From the NCBI RefSeq assembly GCF_000344785.1, contig NC_020506.1, positions 1,302,001-1,366,000 of the forward strand: a stretch of DNA of 64,000 nucleotides. The letters run 5' to 3'. How positions within the stretch are numbered: the first letter of the stretch is position 1; each line of letters starts with the position of its first letter. Positions 52,556 through 61,821 of this stretch are shown in pieces. The notes under the pieces are model-generated. The model saw nothing but the letters and a program-made list of their open reading frames with translations, was not told where the DNA came from and did no database searches. This DNA is from Corynebacterium callunae DSM 20147. GTDB taxonomy: Bacteria > Actinomycetota > Actinomycetes > Mycobacteriales > Mycobacteriaceae. Made by a program: the position numbers and the translations under genes.

Positions 52556-53305
52556 ATGAAGTATGCGGTAGTGACCATAGCTGATGATTCACGACAAGCG
52601 CATGTGGACATGCAGCTGGAAGGATTGAAGAAATGGGCGCAAGGTACTCCACACTACCGTGGGTATATTGACACAGATATGAACCTTGCGCGTGCCCGCA
52701 ACGAAGTAGCTGCCAGGGCTGTGGCAGATGGGGTCGAGCTGCTGATTTTCCTTGATGCTGATTGCATTCCAGGGCCCTTCTTAATACCTTTCTACGTGGA
52801 GGCAGCGCGTAACTGGCCTGATGAAGTCCTCTGTGGCCCGGTCACTTACCTTCAGGAACCTGACGATCGGGGATATCAATTAGACACTTTGCTGGAGTTG
52901 ACTAACCCCCACCCAGCGCGTCCGAACCTGCCCGCGGGGCAGAGTAGATTAGGGACAGAAGAGGAGTGGAAGTTATTTTGGTCGCTTTCCTTCGCGATGA
53001 GTACTTCCGCATGGCAGGATAGCGGAGGCTTTGATGAGGGTTATGCTGGGTACGGAGGCGAAGATACTGATTTCGCGTTTAGCCTCCGGGCGCAGGGTAA
53101 AAAACTGCGCTGGGTGGGCGGAGCCCACGCCTATCATCAGTGGCACCTAGTATCCTCTCCACCAGTCGAACACCTCGATGATATCTTGGCTAACGCGACG
53201 CGCTTCCACTCCATTTGGGGTATCTGGCCTATGGAAGGCTGGCTGGTGGCATTTGCTGAACGCGGGTTGGTGAAGCGTAGTGACGATGGCTGGGTACGCA
53301 CCTAA
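52556..53305 (+). CDS. GT2-type glycosyltransferase with GGED motif
   Basis: 249 residues from the ATG at 52556, which has AAGGAA upstream; the frame extends 13 codons further 5' but into the previous gene. It shows the metal-binding LIFLDADC (67-70) and GGFDEGYAGYGGEDTDFAF (GGED 167-170), typical of inverting GT-A enzymes of the galactosyl/GalNAc-transferase type (Glyco_transf_7C region). It shares the GYGGED element with the GT2 half of the fusion at 46411. Last gene of the plus-strand operon. Confidence 0.85.
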   Translation: MKYAVVTIADDSRQAHVDMQLEGLKKWAQGTPHYRGYIDTDMNLARARNEVAARAVADGVELLIFLDADCIPGPFLIPFYVEAARNWPDEVLCGPVTYLQEPDDRGYQLDTLLELTNPHPARPNLPAGQSRLGTEEEWKLFWSLSFAMSTSAWQDSGGFDEGYAGYGGEDTDFAFSLRAQGKKLRWVGGAHAYHQWHLVSSPPVEHLDDILANATRFHSIWGIWPMEGWLVAFAERGLVKRSDDGWVRT

Positions 53306-53885
53306 AGTGACACTTGTCGACGCTAAACCTCTACATCTGAATGGCATGTTCTAGATGGAGTGGGCATCACTGCAACTTTGCCTGAAAGTTTTTGAAAATC
53401 GACCTGAATCTGGACAATGATATGGCCCGTCCGGCAATCAGAAACTTTCTCTAGGAGACTCTGAATGGTCTAGCTCAGCAGAATTATGCTTGATTGATCG
53501 TACGTTTCGACATGATTGGCATTCTTCCGACAATAATTAAAAATGGGAACTGAATATAGGGCTTTGTACTTTTCTCAATACAAACCTCTCTGGTCTATGA
53601 AGAGATAAAAACCAGAGATCTCACCGGTTGCGGTTTATTCTCCCTTTCAAGTGGTGTGTACCACGCAGTAGATTACTGTCGCATCAGCTGCCAAATAACG
53701 ATTCGAAAGGCTGAATCGTGTGCTAATGGTTCGGGCTTCTTAATGTGTATGGAATCTTTAGGGTATTTGATGCGAATTCTAGAGGTTCGCCACAACGCCA
53801 TGTGTGAACCAAAGGGATCAACCGTCGAAAAGCGTTTGCTTGCGCAGTGATTTGCTGTGGGCCGCAACGTGTCCATCCTGTGGCG
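53306..53885. other. Gene-free 580-bp interval between the glycan island and uvrB
   Basis: Only short frames are present, none with a ribosome site plus protein-like composition (a 64-codon frame at 53656-53850 is the longest). The DNA is AT-rich. CGTCGAAAAGCG at 53823-53834 matches the arm of the dispersed palindromic repeat. No T-tailed hairpin is evident directly after the last glycosyltransferase. The interval may hold the island junction. Confidence 0.4.
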
Positions 53886-53899
53886 TATCCTAGAATGCA
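53886..53899 (+). promoter_or_regulatory. Leaderless uvrB promoter
   Basis: -10 TATCCT (53886-53891) then 7 nt to the ATG; no ribosome site. I see no LexA-type box near it. Confidence 0.5.
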
Positions 53900-55995
53900 T
53901 GGCTTTTGCTGCTGAACATCCTGTCCTGTCCTACTCTGAGCACCGCCCGGTTGGTGAGATCGAGCGAAGCGATGACAAATTTGAGGTTATTAGTGAATTT
54001 GAGCCTGCGGGTGACCAGCCCGCGGCTATTAAAGAGCTCGATGAGCGCTTAGACCGTGGTGAGCGGGACGTGGTGCTGCTGGGTGCTACCGGTACGGGTA
54101 AGTCCGCAACGGCGGCGTGGTTGATCGAAAAGCAGCAGCGCCCCACTTTGGTTATGGCTCCGAATAAGACGTTGGCTGCGCAGTTGGCTAATGAATTGCG
54201 GCAGCTGTTGCCCAATAACGCGGTGGAGTATTTCGTGTCTTATTACGATTACTACCAGCCAGAAGCGTATATCGCGCAGACTGATACCTATATTGAAAAG
54301 GACTCCTCGATTAATGAGGATGTGGAGCGTCTGCGTCACTCGGCGACGTCGTCTTTGCTAAGTAGGCGAGACGTCGTGGTGGTTAGTTCGGTGTCATGTA
54401 TTTATGGTCTGGGCACTCCGCAGTCTTATCTTGATCGCTCCGTTGTGTTGAACGTGGGGGAGGAGATCGACCGAGATCGCTTTTTGCGCCTGCTGGTAGA
54501 TATTCAATACGAACGCAATGATGTGGGCTTTACTCGTGGAGCTTTCCGCGTGAAAGGCGACACCGTGGACATCATCCCGGCCTATGAGGAATTGGCGGTG
54601 CGCATTGAGTTTTTCGGTGATGAAATTGATGCGTTGTACTACATCCACCCCGTGACTGGTGACACCATCCGGCAGGTGAATGAGATCCGTATTTTCCCAG
54701 CTACGCATTATGTTGCAGGACCAGAGCGGATGGAAAAGGCTGTCACAGATATTAAGGCGGAGTTGGAAGTACGTCTGGCTGATCTGGAGAATCGCGGCAA
54801 GTTATTGGAGGCGCAGCGTCTTCGGATGCGTACTGAATATGACTTGGAAATGATCGAGCAGGTTGGTTTTTGTTCGGGCATTGAGAACTATTCTCGCCAC
54901 ATCGATGGGCGTGGGGAGGGGACAGCGCCGGCCACGCTCATTGACTATTTCCCAGAGGATTTCCTCACCATCATCGATGAGTCTCATGTTACGGTCCCTC
55001 AGATCGGCGGCATGTTTGAGGGCGATATGTCCCGTAAACGTAACCTCGTAGAATTCGGTTTCCGCCTGCCGTCTGCGATGGATAACCGCCCATTGACCTG
55101 GGAAGAGTTTGATGAACGCCGTGGCCAAACAGTATTCATGTCCGCAACTCCAGGCAAGTTTGAGATCGCCGCTGCCGATGGTGAGTTTGTGGAGCAGGTC
55201 ATTCGCCCGACAGGATTGGTGGATCCAAAGGTCACCGTGAAGCCAACGAAGGGGCAGATCGATGATCTAATCCATGAAATTCGCGAGCGCACCGATAAAA
55301 AAGAGCGCGTCTTGGTGACCACTTTGACCAAGAAGATGGCCGAGGATCTCACCGATTATCTGCTGGAAAACGGCATTAAAGTGCGTTACCTGCACTCCGA
55401 TATTGACACCTTGCAGCGTGTGGAATTGCTGCGTCAGCTGCGCCTTGGTGAATATGACGTGCTCGTTGGTATTAACCTGCTTCGCGAGGGTCTTGACCTG
55501 CCGGAAGTTTCCCTGGTAGCAATTTTGGATGCCGATAAAGAAGGCTTCCTGCGCTCGACCACCTCGCTTATTCAGACCATTGGCCGTGCCGCCCGTAACG
55601 TCTCCGGCGAGGTCATCATGTATGCCGATAAGATCACCGATTCCATGGCTAATGCCATTGAAGAAACGGATCGACGCCGTGAAAAGCAGGTTGCTTATAA
55701 CAAGGAGCACGGCATCGACCCGCAGCCGTTGCGCAAAAAGATTGCCGATATCCTAGACCAGGTCTATGAAAACACTTCCGACTCCGCCGGCAGCGGATCC
55801 GGAGAGGCTGCGGTGGTTGCGAAACCAGATATCTCCAGCTTGCCTGCCAAAGAGGTGCAAAAGCTTATCGACGACCTGAGCGCCCAGATGGCTGCGGCGG
55901 CCAGGGAGTTGAAGTTTGAGTTGGCTGGACGTCTGAGGGATGAAATCTTTGAGCTCAAGAAAGAACTCCGCGGAATTAAAGACGCAGGTATATAA
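53899..55995 (+). CDS. uvrB: Excinuclease ABC subunit B
   Basis: A 698-residue damage-verification helicase of nucleotide excision repair. It shows Walker A GATGTGKS (62-69), the [11 protein letters not shown] beta-hairpin that clamps DNA, DESH in [12 protein letters not shown], helicase motifs QTIGRAARN, and the C-terminal UVR motif ([20 protein letters not shown]) for UvrC contact. The ATG at 53899 is supported by the leaderless promoter and by similarity to the C. glutamicum N-terminus [11 protein letters not shown]. uvrA lies 6.5 kb downstream. Confidence 0.97.
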   Translation: MAFAAEHPVLSYSEHRPVGEIERSDDKFEVISEFEPAGDQPAAIKELDERLDRGERDVVLLGATGTGKSATAAWLIEKQQRPTLVMAPNKTLAAQLANELRQLLPNNAVEYFVSYYDYYQPEAYIAQTDTYIEKDSSINEDVERLRHSATSSLLSRRDVVVVSSVSCIYGLGTPQSYLDRSVVLNVGEEIDRDRFLRLLVDIQYERNDVGFTRGAFRVKGDTVDIIPAYEELAVRIEFFGDEIDALYYIHPVTGDTIRQVNEIRIFPATHYVAGPERMEKAVTDIKAELEVRLADLENRGKLLEAQRLRMRTEYDLEMIEQVGFCSGIENYSRHIDGRGEGTAPATLIDYFPEDFLTIIDESHVTVPQIGGMFEGDMSRKRNLVEFGFRLPSAMDNRPLTWEEFDERRGQTVFMSATPGKFEIAAADGEFVEQVIRPTGLVDPKVTVKPTKGQIDDLIHEIRERTDKKERVLVTTLTKKMAEDLTDYLLENGIKVRYLHSDIDTLQRVELLRQLRLGEYDVLVGINLLREGLDLPEVSLVAILDADKEGFLRSTTSLIQTIGRAARNVSGEVIMYADKITDSMANAIEETDRRREKQVAYNKEHGIDPQPLRKKIADILDQVYENTSDSAGSGSGEAAVVAKPDISSLPAKEVQKLIDDLSAQMAAAARELKFELAGRLRDEIFELKKELRGIKDAGI

Positions 55996-56093
55996 GATGA
56001 ATTAAGCCCTTAATCACCAACTATTTTGTTAGACTTATGCACAATGACACAGCAGCAGGGATTATCCTGCCTAGAGCTTTAGGGAAAGGTGAC

Positions 56094-56537
56094 ATGAGCG
56101 AGAATTACAGCAAAGTCGTCGTCGGAACAGATGGATCTAAGTCTTCTCTGCTCGCGGTGGAGCGCGCTGCGAAGATTGCCGCAGCCTTTGATGCCACATT
56201 GATCATTGGTTGTGCATATTACGAGAGCAAAGATGATGCCTCCAAGACGCTGCGCCAGGATTCCATGACCATTCTCGGTGATGATCCCGCCCGTGCAAAC
56301 CTGGAAAAGGCTTCTGAGGTTGCTCGCGCAGCTGGTTGTGACAAGATTCAGGCAGAGGTTCGTTCTGGCACTCCAGTTGAAGCACTGATGGCCATGGTTA
56401 ACGATAACCAGGCTGACCTACTCGTGGTAGGTAACCGCGGTATTAACTCACTGACCGGCCGTTTGCTAGGTTCGGTTCCTGCTGATGTGGCTCGTCAATC
56501 CGACTGTGATGTCATGATTGTTCACACTGTGAGCTAA
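56094..56537 (+). CDS. Universal stress protein (UspA family)
   Basis: 147 residues from the ATG at 56094 (GGAAAGG upstream; the open frame extends further 5' without support). VVVGTDGSKSSLLAVERAA and the ATP-binding GNRGINSLTGRLLGSVPADV (G-2x-G-9x-G-S) identify the nucleotide-binding USP class. It is between uvrB and qorR as in C. glutamicum. The specific stress role is unknown. Ends at the hairpin 56556-56602. Confidence 0.93.
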   Translation: MSENYSKVVVGTDGSKSSLLAVERAAKIAAAFDATLIIGCAYYESKDDASKTLRQDSMTILGDDPARANLEKASEVARAAGCDKIQAEVRSGTPVEALMAMVNDNQADLLVVGNRGINSLTGRLLGSVPADVARQSDCDVMIVHTVS

Positions 56538-56555
56538 AAGATTTTCTTTAAAGCT

Positions 56556-56602
56556 AAAGCCGGTTTTCATTCACCCTAAACAGGGGAGTGGAGACCGGCT
56601 TT
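56556..56602. terminator. Bidirectional terminator between usp and qorR
   Basis: AAAGCCGGT pairs with ACCGGCTTT with an inner CACCC/GGGGAG-type stem. It separates convergent genes and overlaps the qorR stop by 2 bp. Confidence 0.85.
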
Positions 56603-57002
56603 AATCGTCTTGATGTTTGGCATCAAATTCTTCTTGGGCCTCGAGGACTTTGGCGAGCTCGGCTTCTACTGTGCCGGCTAGTAGGCGCAGCGGTTCAGCG
56701 ATCTTTAGCCCGAGAGGCGTTAAGTGATAATCCACATGGGGTGGGATTGAGCTGTGGACAGTGCGTTCAATCATTCCATCCCTTTCCAACTTGGAAAGGG
56801 TTTGGGAGAGCATGCGATCACTTACGCCCTCCACCTGACGGCGAATTTCGGAGAACCTAAGTGGGCTTTCTGTTTGTTCCAAGGCCAGAATGGTTAATCC
56901 GCCCCATCTGCCGGTGACCTCTTGCAAAGCTACTCGGGAGGAACACGCAGCGGATAAAACATTGGGCGCTGGGGTTTGAGTATCAGTGGCTTGATCTGTC
57001 AT
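56601..57002 (-). CDS. qorR: HxlR-family redox regulator QorR
   Basis: 133 residues from the ATG at 57002. The HxlR/DUF24 winged helix has VTGRWGGLTILALEQTESPLRFSEIRRQVEGVSDRMLSQTL..., with a cysteine ahead of the fold (SAACSSRVALQEV), as in C. glutamicum QorR, where one conserved cysteine senses diamide and other oxidants and releases repression of qor2. It is divergent from qor2 with inverted repeats between them. The frame also offers an ATG 8 codons upstream. Confidence 0.92.
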   Translation of the reverse strand: MTDQATDTQTPAPNVLSAACSSRVALQEVTGRWGGLTILALEQTESPLRFSEIRRQVEGVSDRMLSQTLSKLERDGMIERTVHSSIPPHVDYHLTPLGLKIAEPLRLLAGTVEAELAKVLEAQEEFDAKHQDD

Positions 57003-57008
57003 GGGAAA

Positions 57009-57054
57009 TAGTTTAGTCCCCACCATTAACTAAAGAAAGTATTGCGCTTACTTT
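57009..57054. promoter_or_regulatory. qorR-qor2 intergenic operator candidates
   Basis: Two inverted repeats: TAGTT...AACTA (57009-57013 with 57028-57032) and AAAGTA-TTGCGCT-TACTTT (57036-57054). The 107-bp divergent region is where C. glutamicum QorR is known to act. Which repeat is bound cannot be told from sequence alone. Confidence 0.5.
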
Positions 57055-57109
57055 TTATTAGTGCTAAGTTTGCATAAGTAAATTTTCCCGCAGAAAGAGA
57101 TATAGAAAA

Positions 57110-57955
57110 ATGCGCATTGCAGTTACTGGTGCAACCGGAAACCTCGGACACTTTGTCATTGATTCCCTCATCAACCGTGGCGTCGCCGCTGCAGACATTG
57201 TGGCAATTGTCCGCAATGAAGCAAAGGCTGCAGATTTGGCTGAGCGCGGTATCAACCTTGGTGTTGCAGCCTATGAGGATGAAGTAGCACTCACCGCAGC
57301 TTTGCAGGGCGTGGATCGCCTTGTACTGATCTCCGGCAGCGAGGTAGGAAAGCGCGTTGAGCAGCACACCAACCTCATCAATGCAGCCAAGGCTGCAGAT
57401 GTAAAGCTCATCGCTTACACCAGCTTGCTCAATATTGAGTCCTCTGACCTTTCCTTGGCTGAAGAGCACCGCGTCACCGAGCAACTCTTGGCAGACAGTG
57501 GCGTTGAATATGCACTACTGCGCAATGGTTGGTACTGGGAGAACTACGCTTCCGCAATTGATACCGGCAAGGCTATGGGCCAATTCTTCGGTGCAGCTGG
57601 CGATGCCAAGGTATCCGGCGCAGCACGTAAGGATTATGCAGAGGCTGCTGCTGTTGTCATCACCAGTGAGAACCAAGCTGGCAAGGTATACGAGCTTGCC
57701 GGTGCGCCAGCTTTGACCTACCAGGGAATTGCAGATGCTGCCGCTGAGGTTATTGGTTCCCCAGTCACATATGTTAACCAGACTGTTGCTGAGTACCAGG
57801 CAGTTCTTGAGGGCGCAGGCCTACCAACCGGACTTGCCGGCATGATTGCAGATTGGGATAGCAGCATTGAAAAAGGTGCCCTCTATTCCGAGAGCACCGA
57901 TCTTCAAGACCTCATTGGCCGTCCATCCACATCTGCTGCAGAGGCACTTGCTTAA
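57110..57955 (+). CDS. qor2: NAD(P)H:quinone oxidoreductase (Qor2)
   Basis: A 281-residue atypical SDR of the QorB/NmrA type: IAVTGATGNLGHFVIDSLI dinucleotide motif, RLVLISGSEVGKRVEQHTNLINAAKAADVK and ALLRNGWYWENYA. It reduces quinones with NAD(P)H and is induced by thiol-oxidative and quinone stress through the divergent QorR. AGAAAGAG lies about 13 nt before the ATG. It converges on the HelD-like gene with 7 bp between the stops. Confidence 0.92.
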   Translation: MRIAVTGATGNLGHFVIDSLINRGVAAADIVAIVRNEAKAADLAERGINLGVAAYEDEVALTAALQGVDRLVLISGSEVGKRVEQHTNLINAAKAADVKLIAYTSLLNIESSDLSLAEEHRVTEQLLADSGVEYALLRNGWYWENYASAIDTGKAMGQFFGAAGDAKVSGAARKDYAEAAAVVITSENQAGKVYELAGAPALTYQGIADAAAEVIGSPVTYVNQTVAEYQAVLEGAGLPTGLAGMIADWDSSIEKGALYSESTDLQDLIGRPSTSAAEALA

Positions 57956-57962
57956 GCATTAG

Positions 57963-60263
57963 TTAAAGAGAAATCTCTCCAAGAACACTCAAGGTCTGGG
58001 TTGCACGCGTTACTGCAACATAAAGATCCTGCAGCCCTTGGGGAGATTCTTTTATAATCCCCTCCGGATCAACCACAATGACGTGGTCAAACTCCAAGCC
58101 CTTGATTTCCTCAACCAGGAAATGATTATGGGCTTGAGTAAAGCGTGCTTGGGAAGAAATAACCGCGATGCTACGTTCTGGATCCTCTCGGAGAAATGCC
58201 TCTTTGAGCTGCTCAGTGTCGGCATCTGTGGGAAAGAATTCTACGGCACGTCCAGATTCTCGGATTGCAGTTGCCGGTGCCAAATCAGGATTAATTCGGG
58301 CTAACAGTTGGTTTGCCACCACCATAATTTCCGCAGGGGTGCGGTAATTCACTGTGAGTTCGTGATGACGGAATCTGTTCTTGATAAATGGTTCCAAAGA
58401 CTCGGACCAATCGTCAACACCTGCAGGCGAACCGGTTTGTGCGATATCACCAACCAGCGTCATCCACCTGGAAGGGCTGCGACGGAAAACCATACGCCAT
58501 TCCATGGGGGAGAGTTCCTGTGCCTCATCTACAATGACATGGCCATAAGCCCAGGTGTGGTCAGCCTTTGCACGTTCAGCGGTGGAACGGTTATCCCGCA
58601 CTTCTTGGCGCTGGGCGAGGGTTTCCGCATCGATAATATCGAATGCCGAGAGAATTTCTGCGTCTGGATCGATATCAGGATTTTCATCAATATCCGAGGA
58701 CTGAGAAGAACTCAAGACGTCTAGGACTTCTTGAGCATCTTCAATTTCCTGACGCCACTTTTTCTGGGCTTCTTCTCGAGCTTCATCTGGATCAGGTAAG
58801 CCAATAAGAGTGGTTAGTTCATCTAAAAGCGCTGCATCAGAAGGTGCCCACGGAGCGTCTTCTGCACGAAGGAGTGATGCGTGGGTTTCCTCGTCATAAC
58901 CGGCTGCTGCAGTTTCGATGCGCTCAGCGTCGGTAAGCAGATCCTGGAGGACCTGCTGAGGCGCCAACTCCGGCCAAAAACCTTCAATGACCTGCAACAG
59001 GGCCACGTCGTCAAGCAAATCGTCGTGTAATTGATCAATATCTGCTGCAGAGAGCAGGTTTTTGCCACCCAAAGGATCGGCGCCAATGGTCTGCGCCATT
59101 TGGTGAGCCAACTGCTCCACCAGATGCTCGCGGAAAATTGGACGCGCTAAATTATGCGGCTGACGGGAGCGACGGGCGCGGGTGCGTGACTTAGCCACAG
59201 TTTTTTCATCGATAACGATCACGATGCCATCAACGGTGACTTCAAGCGGGATTTCAGGAACAGTCTGATAAGCCCGCACTGCCTCATTGAGGATGGTGGC
59301 CATTTCCTCAGAGCCCTTGATTTCTCGGGTGAGCAAATCCTCATGACCAGTGGGTTTGATGCCAGGGTAGAGATCGCCAATGGTGGATAAAACCACGCCA
59401 GTTTCACCGAGTTCGGGCAAAACGTGAGAAATATATTCCAAGAAAGTCTTATTCGGACCGATGATCAAGACACCAGATTTGGCCAATTGTTCGCGCCAGG
59501 TATAGAGCAAATAGGCCACCCGGTGCAGTGCCACGGCGGTCTTACCGGTGCCGGGGCCACCCTGGACGACCATGACGCCTCTGGTGGTATCGCGAATAAT
59601 TTCATCCTGCTCGCGCTGGATGGTTTCCACAATATTGGTCATATGCCCAGTACGAGCTGCTTGCAAAGCTTGGTGCAAGGCAGATTCGGAACCAACGCCT
59701 TGCTGTTGAGCAGCGGCTAAAGCAGCATCACCTGATAAAACCTCATCATCAATTCCACTCACCTTGCGGCCGCGAGTGCGGATATGGCGCCGTAATTCCA
59801 CGCCTTCTGGCTGCACCGTGGTAGCTAGATAAAATGGTCGCGCCATGGGAGCGCGCCAGTCCAAAAGCAGGGTGCGGTAATTATCTTCACGTGCATCCAA
59901 ACCCATGCGGCCGATATAACGACGATCAAGAGTGGGCTTGCCCGGAACGGGATTTTCTGGGGTCTCGCCAGATTCTTCAGCAACGTCAATGCGGCCAAAA
60001 ACAAGTCCTAATTGGGCTAAGTTGAGGCGATCGAGTTTTTCATTAAGTCCGTGATATTCAGTTTCACGGCGCACCAAAGCCTCGGGATCAGGGTTGGATG
60101 GGTCGACGTCCTTCATCACTTCCGCCAACCGCTCATTTGCCCTATTTACCTCATCATCGAGGCGTTGAAAGAGCATATCAACATAAGCCTGTTCCTCCTG
60201 GATGGCTTTTACTGCGGACTCTTGCACATCCGCACCAGCAGGGAAGTGGCCTGGGGTGGTCAT
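57963..60263 (-). CDS. HelD-like UvrD-family ATPase (RNA polymerase recycling/rescue motor)
   Basis: A 766-residue superfamily 1 protein. The N-terminal coiled coil (about 10-85; EEQAYVDMLFQRLDDEVNRANERL) and the split 1A domain with GRIDV...YIGRMGLDAREDNYRTLLLDWRAP are characteristic of HelD rather than of true UvrD. Walker A GGPGTGKTAV lies near 235 and VIVDEAQELSPMEW near 577. HelD proteins dissociate stalled RNA polymerase complexes; some actinobacterial ones (HelR) displace rifamycins. No rifamycin-associated element is seen upstream. Confidence 0.88.
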   Translation of the reverse strand: MTTPGHFPAGADVQESAVKAIQEEQAYVDMLFQRLDDEVNRANERLAEVMKDVDPSNPDPEALVRRETEYHGLNEKLDRLNLAQLGLVFGRIDVAEESGETPENPVPGKPTLDRRYIGRMGLDAREDNYRTLLLDWRAPMARPFYLATTVQPEGVELRRHIRTRGRKVSGIDDEVLSGDAALAAAQQQGVGSESALHQALQAARTGHMTNIVETIQREQDEIIRDTTRGVMVVQGGPGTGKTAVALHRVAYLLYTWREQLAKSGVLIIGPNKTFLEYISHVLPELGETGVVLSTIGDLYPGIKPTGHEDLLTREIKGSEEMATILNEAVRAYQTVPEIPLEVTVDGIVIVIDEKTVAKSRTRARRSRQPHNLARPIFREHLVEQLAHQMAQTIGADPLGGKNLLSAADIDQLHDDLLDDVALLQVIEGFWPELAPQQVLQDLLTDAERIETAAAGYDEETHASLLRAEDAPWAPSDAALLDELTTLIGLPDPDEAREEAQKKWRQEIEDAQEVLDVLSSSQSSDIDENPDIDPDAEILSAFDIIDAETLAQRQEVRDNRSTAERAKADHTWAYGHVIVDEAQELSPMEWRMVFRRSPSRWMTLVGDIAQTGSPAGVDDWSESLEPFIKNRFRHHELTVNYRTPAEIMVVANQLLARINPDLAPATAIRESGRAVEFFPTDADTEQLKEAFLREDPERSIAVISSQARFTQAHNHFLVEEIKGLEFDHVIVVDPEGIIKESPQGLQDLYVAVTRATQTLSVLGEISL

Positions 60264-60630
60264 TGAGATAGACCTCCTGAATTCCTGATCTAAGTACCTA
60301 ACTTCATGTGACTTGGTAGAAAACTCATCTGCTTAAAACCCAAAGATGAAGGAGGCTAAAGGTGCCACCCGAGAAATAATATGGCCAGCAATCTGATGTT
60401 TTGCGTTTTCAATACAACACCAAGAAGCTCTTAATCATTCCAGATAGCACCTCAACTCGCGCATTCACCATGCAAAAATGCAGGCGAAAGTGGGAGATCT
60501 CCGAACTTCCAGCACTTTAGCCAGTAAAAATAACGTCGAATAAACGAAACCGCCACGCAACCTCCATGATGGGAGTGCGTGGCGGAGCGTATGCAAAGGC
60601 TAAGGCCTAAATAAGCGGGCTAAAGAAGTA
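60264..60630. other. Intergenic 367 bp with terminator; no clear gene
   Basis: It holds the HelD-like promoter region and a terminator at its far end. A 37-codon frame starting with a TTG near 60406 (LRFQYNTKKLLIIPDSTST...) reads like protein but lacks a ribosome site and may be a gene remnant. Confidence 0.4.
60550..60585 (-). terminator. Terminator of the DoxX-like gene
   Basis: CCGCCACGC pairs with GCGTGGCGG, inner CCTCC/GGGAG, and on the minus strand is followed by TTTCGTTTA. It lies 45 bp after the stop at 60631. Confidence 0.8.
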
Positions 60631-61533
60631 TTACTTGAGCTTCTTCTGTGCGCGGTCAACAGCCTTATCAGCACGCTTTTGCAGCTTGCCGTAATTCTTA
60701 TTTGCCTTCTTTGCAGCACGGCCGGTGGTTTCCTCCGCAACCTGAAGTGCAAAGTTAGCCTTATCCTGCGCCTTGGTTGCGGCCTTAACTGCGGAGTTAC
60801 GCGCGGTCTTAGCGTTGGTCTGAGCAGCGTCTAGCCAGTCTGCACGATTGTCTTCAACAAACGCGGTTGCCTTGTGAGCATAATCGGTGACGGTATCAGC
60901 AGCCTTGCGGGCAGTTTCGGTTGCAGTCTTCAGCCAATCTTCCTTGTTCTCACCCACAAATTCCTGAGCGGTGTGAGCATACTCGGAAACCTTGCCGGTG
61001 GTGTCAGAAATCCAATCAGAAGCCTTCTCACCGATCTTCTCGGTTTCAGACTTGGTTGGAAGTGCCTGCTGAATCTGCTTCTTACCAACCTGAGCAGCGT
61101 GGTTTGCACGCCACTTCACGCCTGGCTTGCCTTCGGTATCTACTGCAGTAATAAACAGGCCACCTAGCAGTGCGATGTTGGTGACAAACCCATTGCGACG
61201 ATCGCGCTTTTCATTGGCATCCTGAGTCTCCCAGAATGCGTTTCGAGCCAAGATGGTTGGAACGGTAACAACAGCCAAGGCTGCTGCGGAGATGCGAGGA
61301 AGCCGACCTAATGCGAGCAAAGAGCCGGCACCTACTTTGGTGCCACCGATGATACGGGTGACAGTTGCTGGATCCTTGGAAATCCGCTTTGCGTATTTGC
61401 GGGGGAGCACATAGCGAATACGGTCCAAGACCACCTCGGTTCCTTCGACATGTGCCTGGGGGTTCAGGACGGTTTCTGCACCATCGGCGATGTACACCGA
61501 AGCTAGCATTGGTCGGGCGAACTTGCGGATCAT
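60631..61533 (-). CDS. DoxX-like membrane protein with C-terminal amphipathic repeats
   Basis: A 300-residue protein. The N-terminal half has about four hydrophobic helices and the DoxX-type opening RPMLASVYIADGAETVLNP. The C-terminal half (160-300) is charged, Ala/Lys-rich and helical. Two clear 33-residue repeats are visible, YAHTAQEFVGENKEDWLKTA (185-204) and YAHKATAFVEDNRADWLDAA (218-237), with a looser copy before them. The tail resembles apolipoprotein or LEA-type amphipathic helices that lie on membranes. AGGAG precedes the ATG. Function unknown. Confidence 0.85.
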   Translation of the reverse strand: MIRKFARPMLASVYIADGAETVLNPQAHVEGTEVVLDRIRYVLPRKYAKRISKDPATVTRIIGGTKVGAGSLLALGRLPRISAAALAVVTVPTILARNAFWETQDANEKRDRRNGFVTNIALLGGLFITAVDTEGKPGVKWRANHAAQVGKKQIQQALPTKSETEKIGEKASDWISDTTGKVSEYAHTAQEFVGENKEDWLKTATETARKAADTVTDYAHKATAFVEDNRADWLDAAQTNAKTARNSAVKAATKAQDKANFALQVAEETTGRAAKKANKNYGKLQKRADKAVDRAQKKLK

Positions 61534-61821
61534 GTATTTATGCTCCTATCTAACGGTTTTTCCAGGCCACTCCAGGTGGTGGTCGCATGGGTTTTTCCAG
61601 AGTTATTCTCTACTCAATTATCTTACCTAGGTTATGACTGGTGTGCCGTGAAGTTATCACCTTTTGGAGGGTTTTGTCAGCTATCTAACAATGAATTTTG
61701 GAAGTGTTCTCAAAACGAACAGAATGCACCCTAATTTGTGGGGTGAGCTGCGCGTCTATCCGGAAAAACTTTGATGAAAACTGCTTGTAAAGCTCACTGA
61801 CTGTCCGTTTCGGGGGGTGGC

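Noticed and set aside
53490..53520. TCGTACGTTTCGACATG as a LexA box before the uvrB region
   Set aside because: Half-site spacing is wrong for the TCGAAnnnnnGTTCGA box and it lies nearly 400 bp from the uvrB start.
53656..53850. 64-codon frame upstream of uvrB
   Set aside because: Cys-rich random-looking sequence without ribosome site or conserved pattern.
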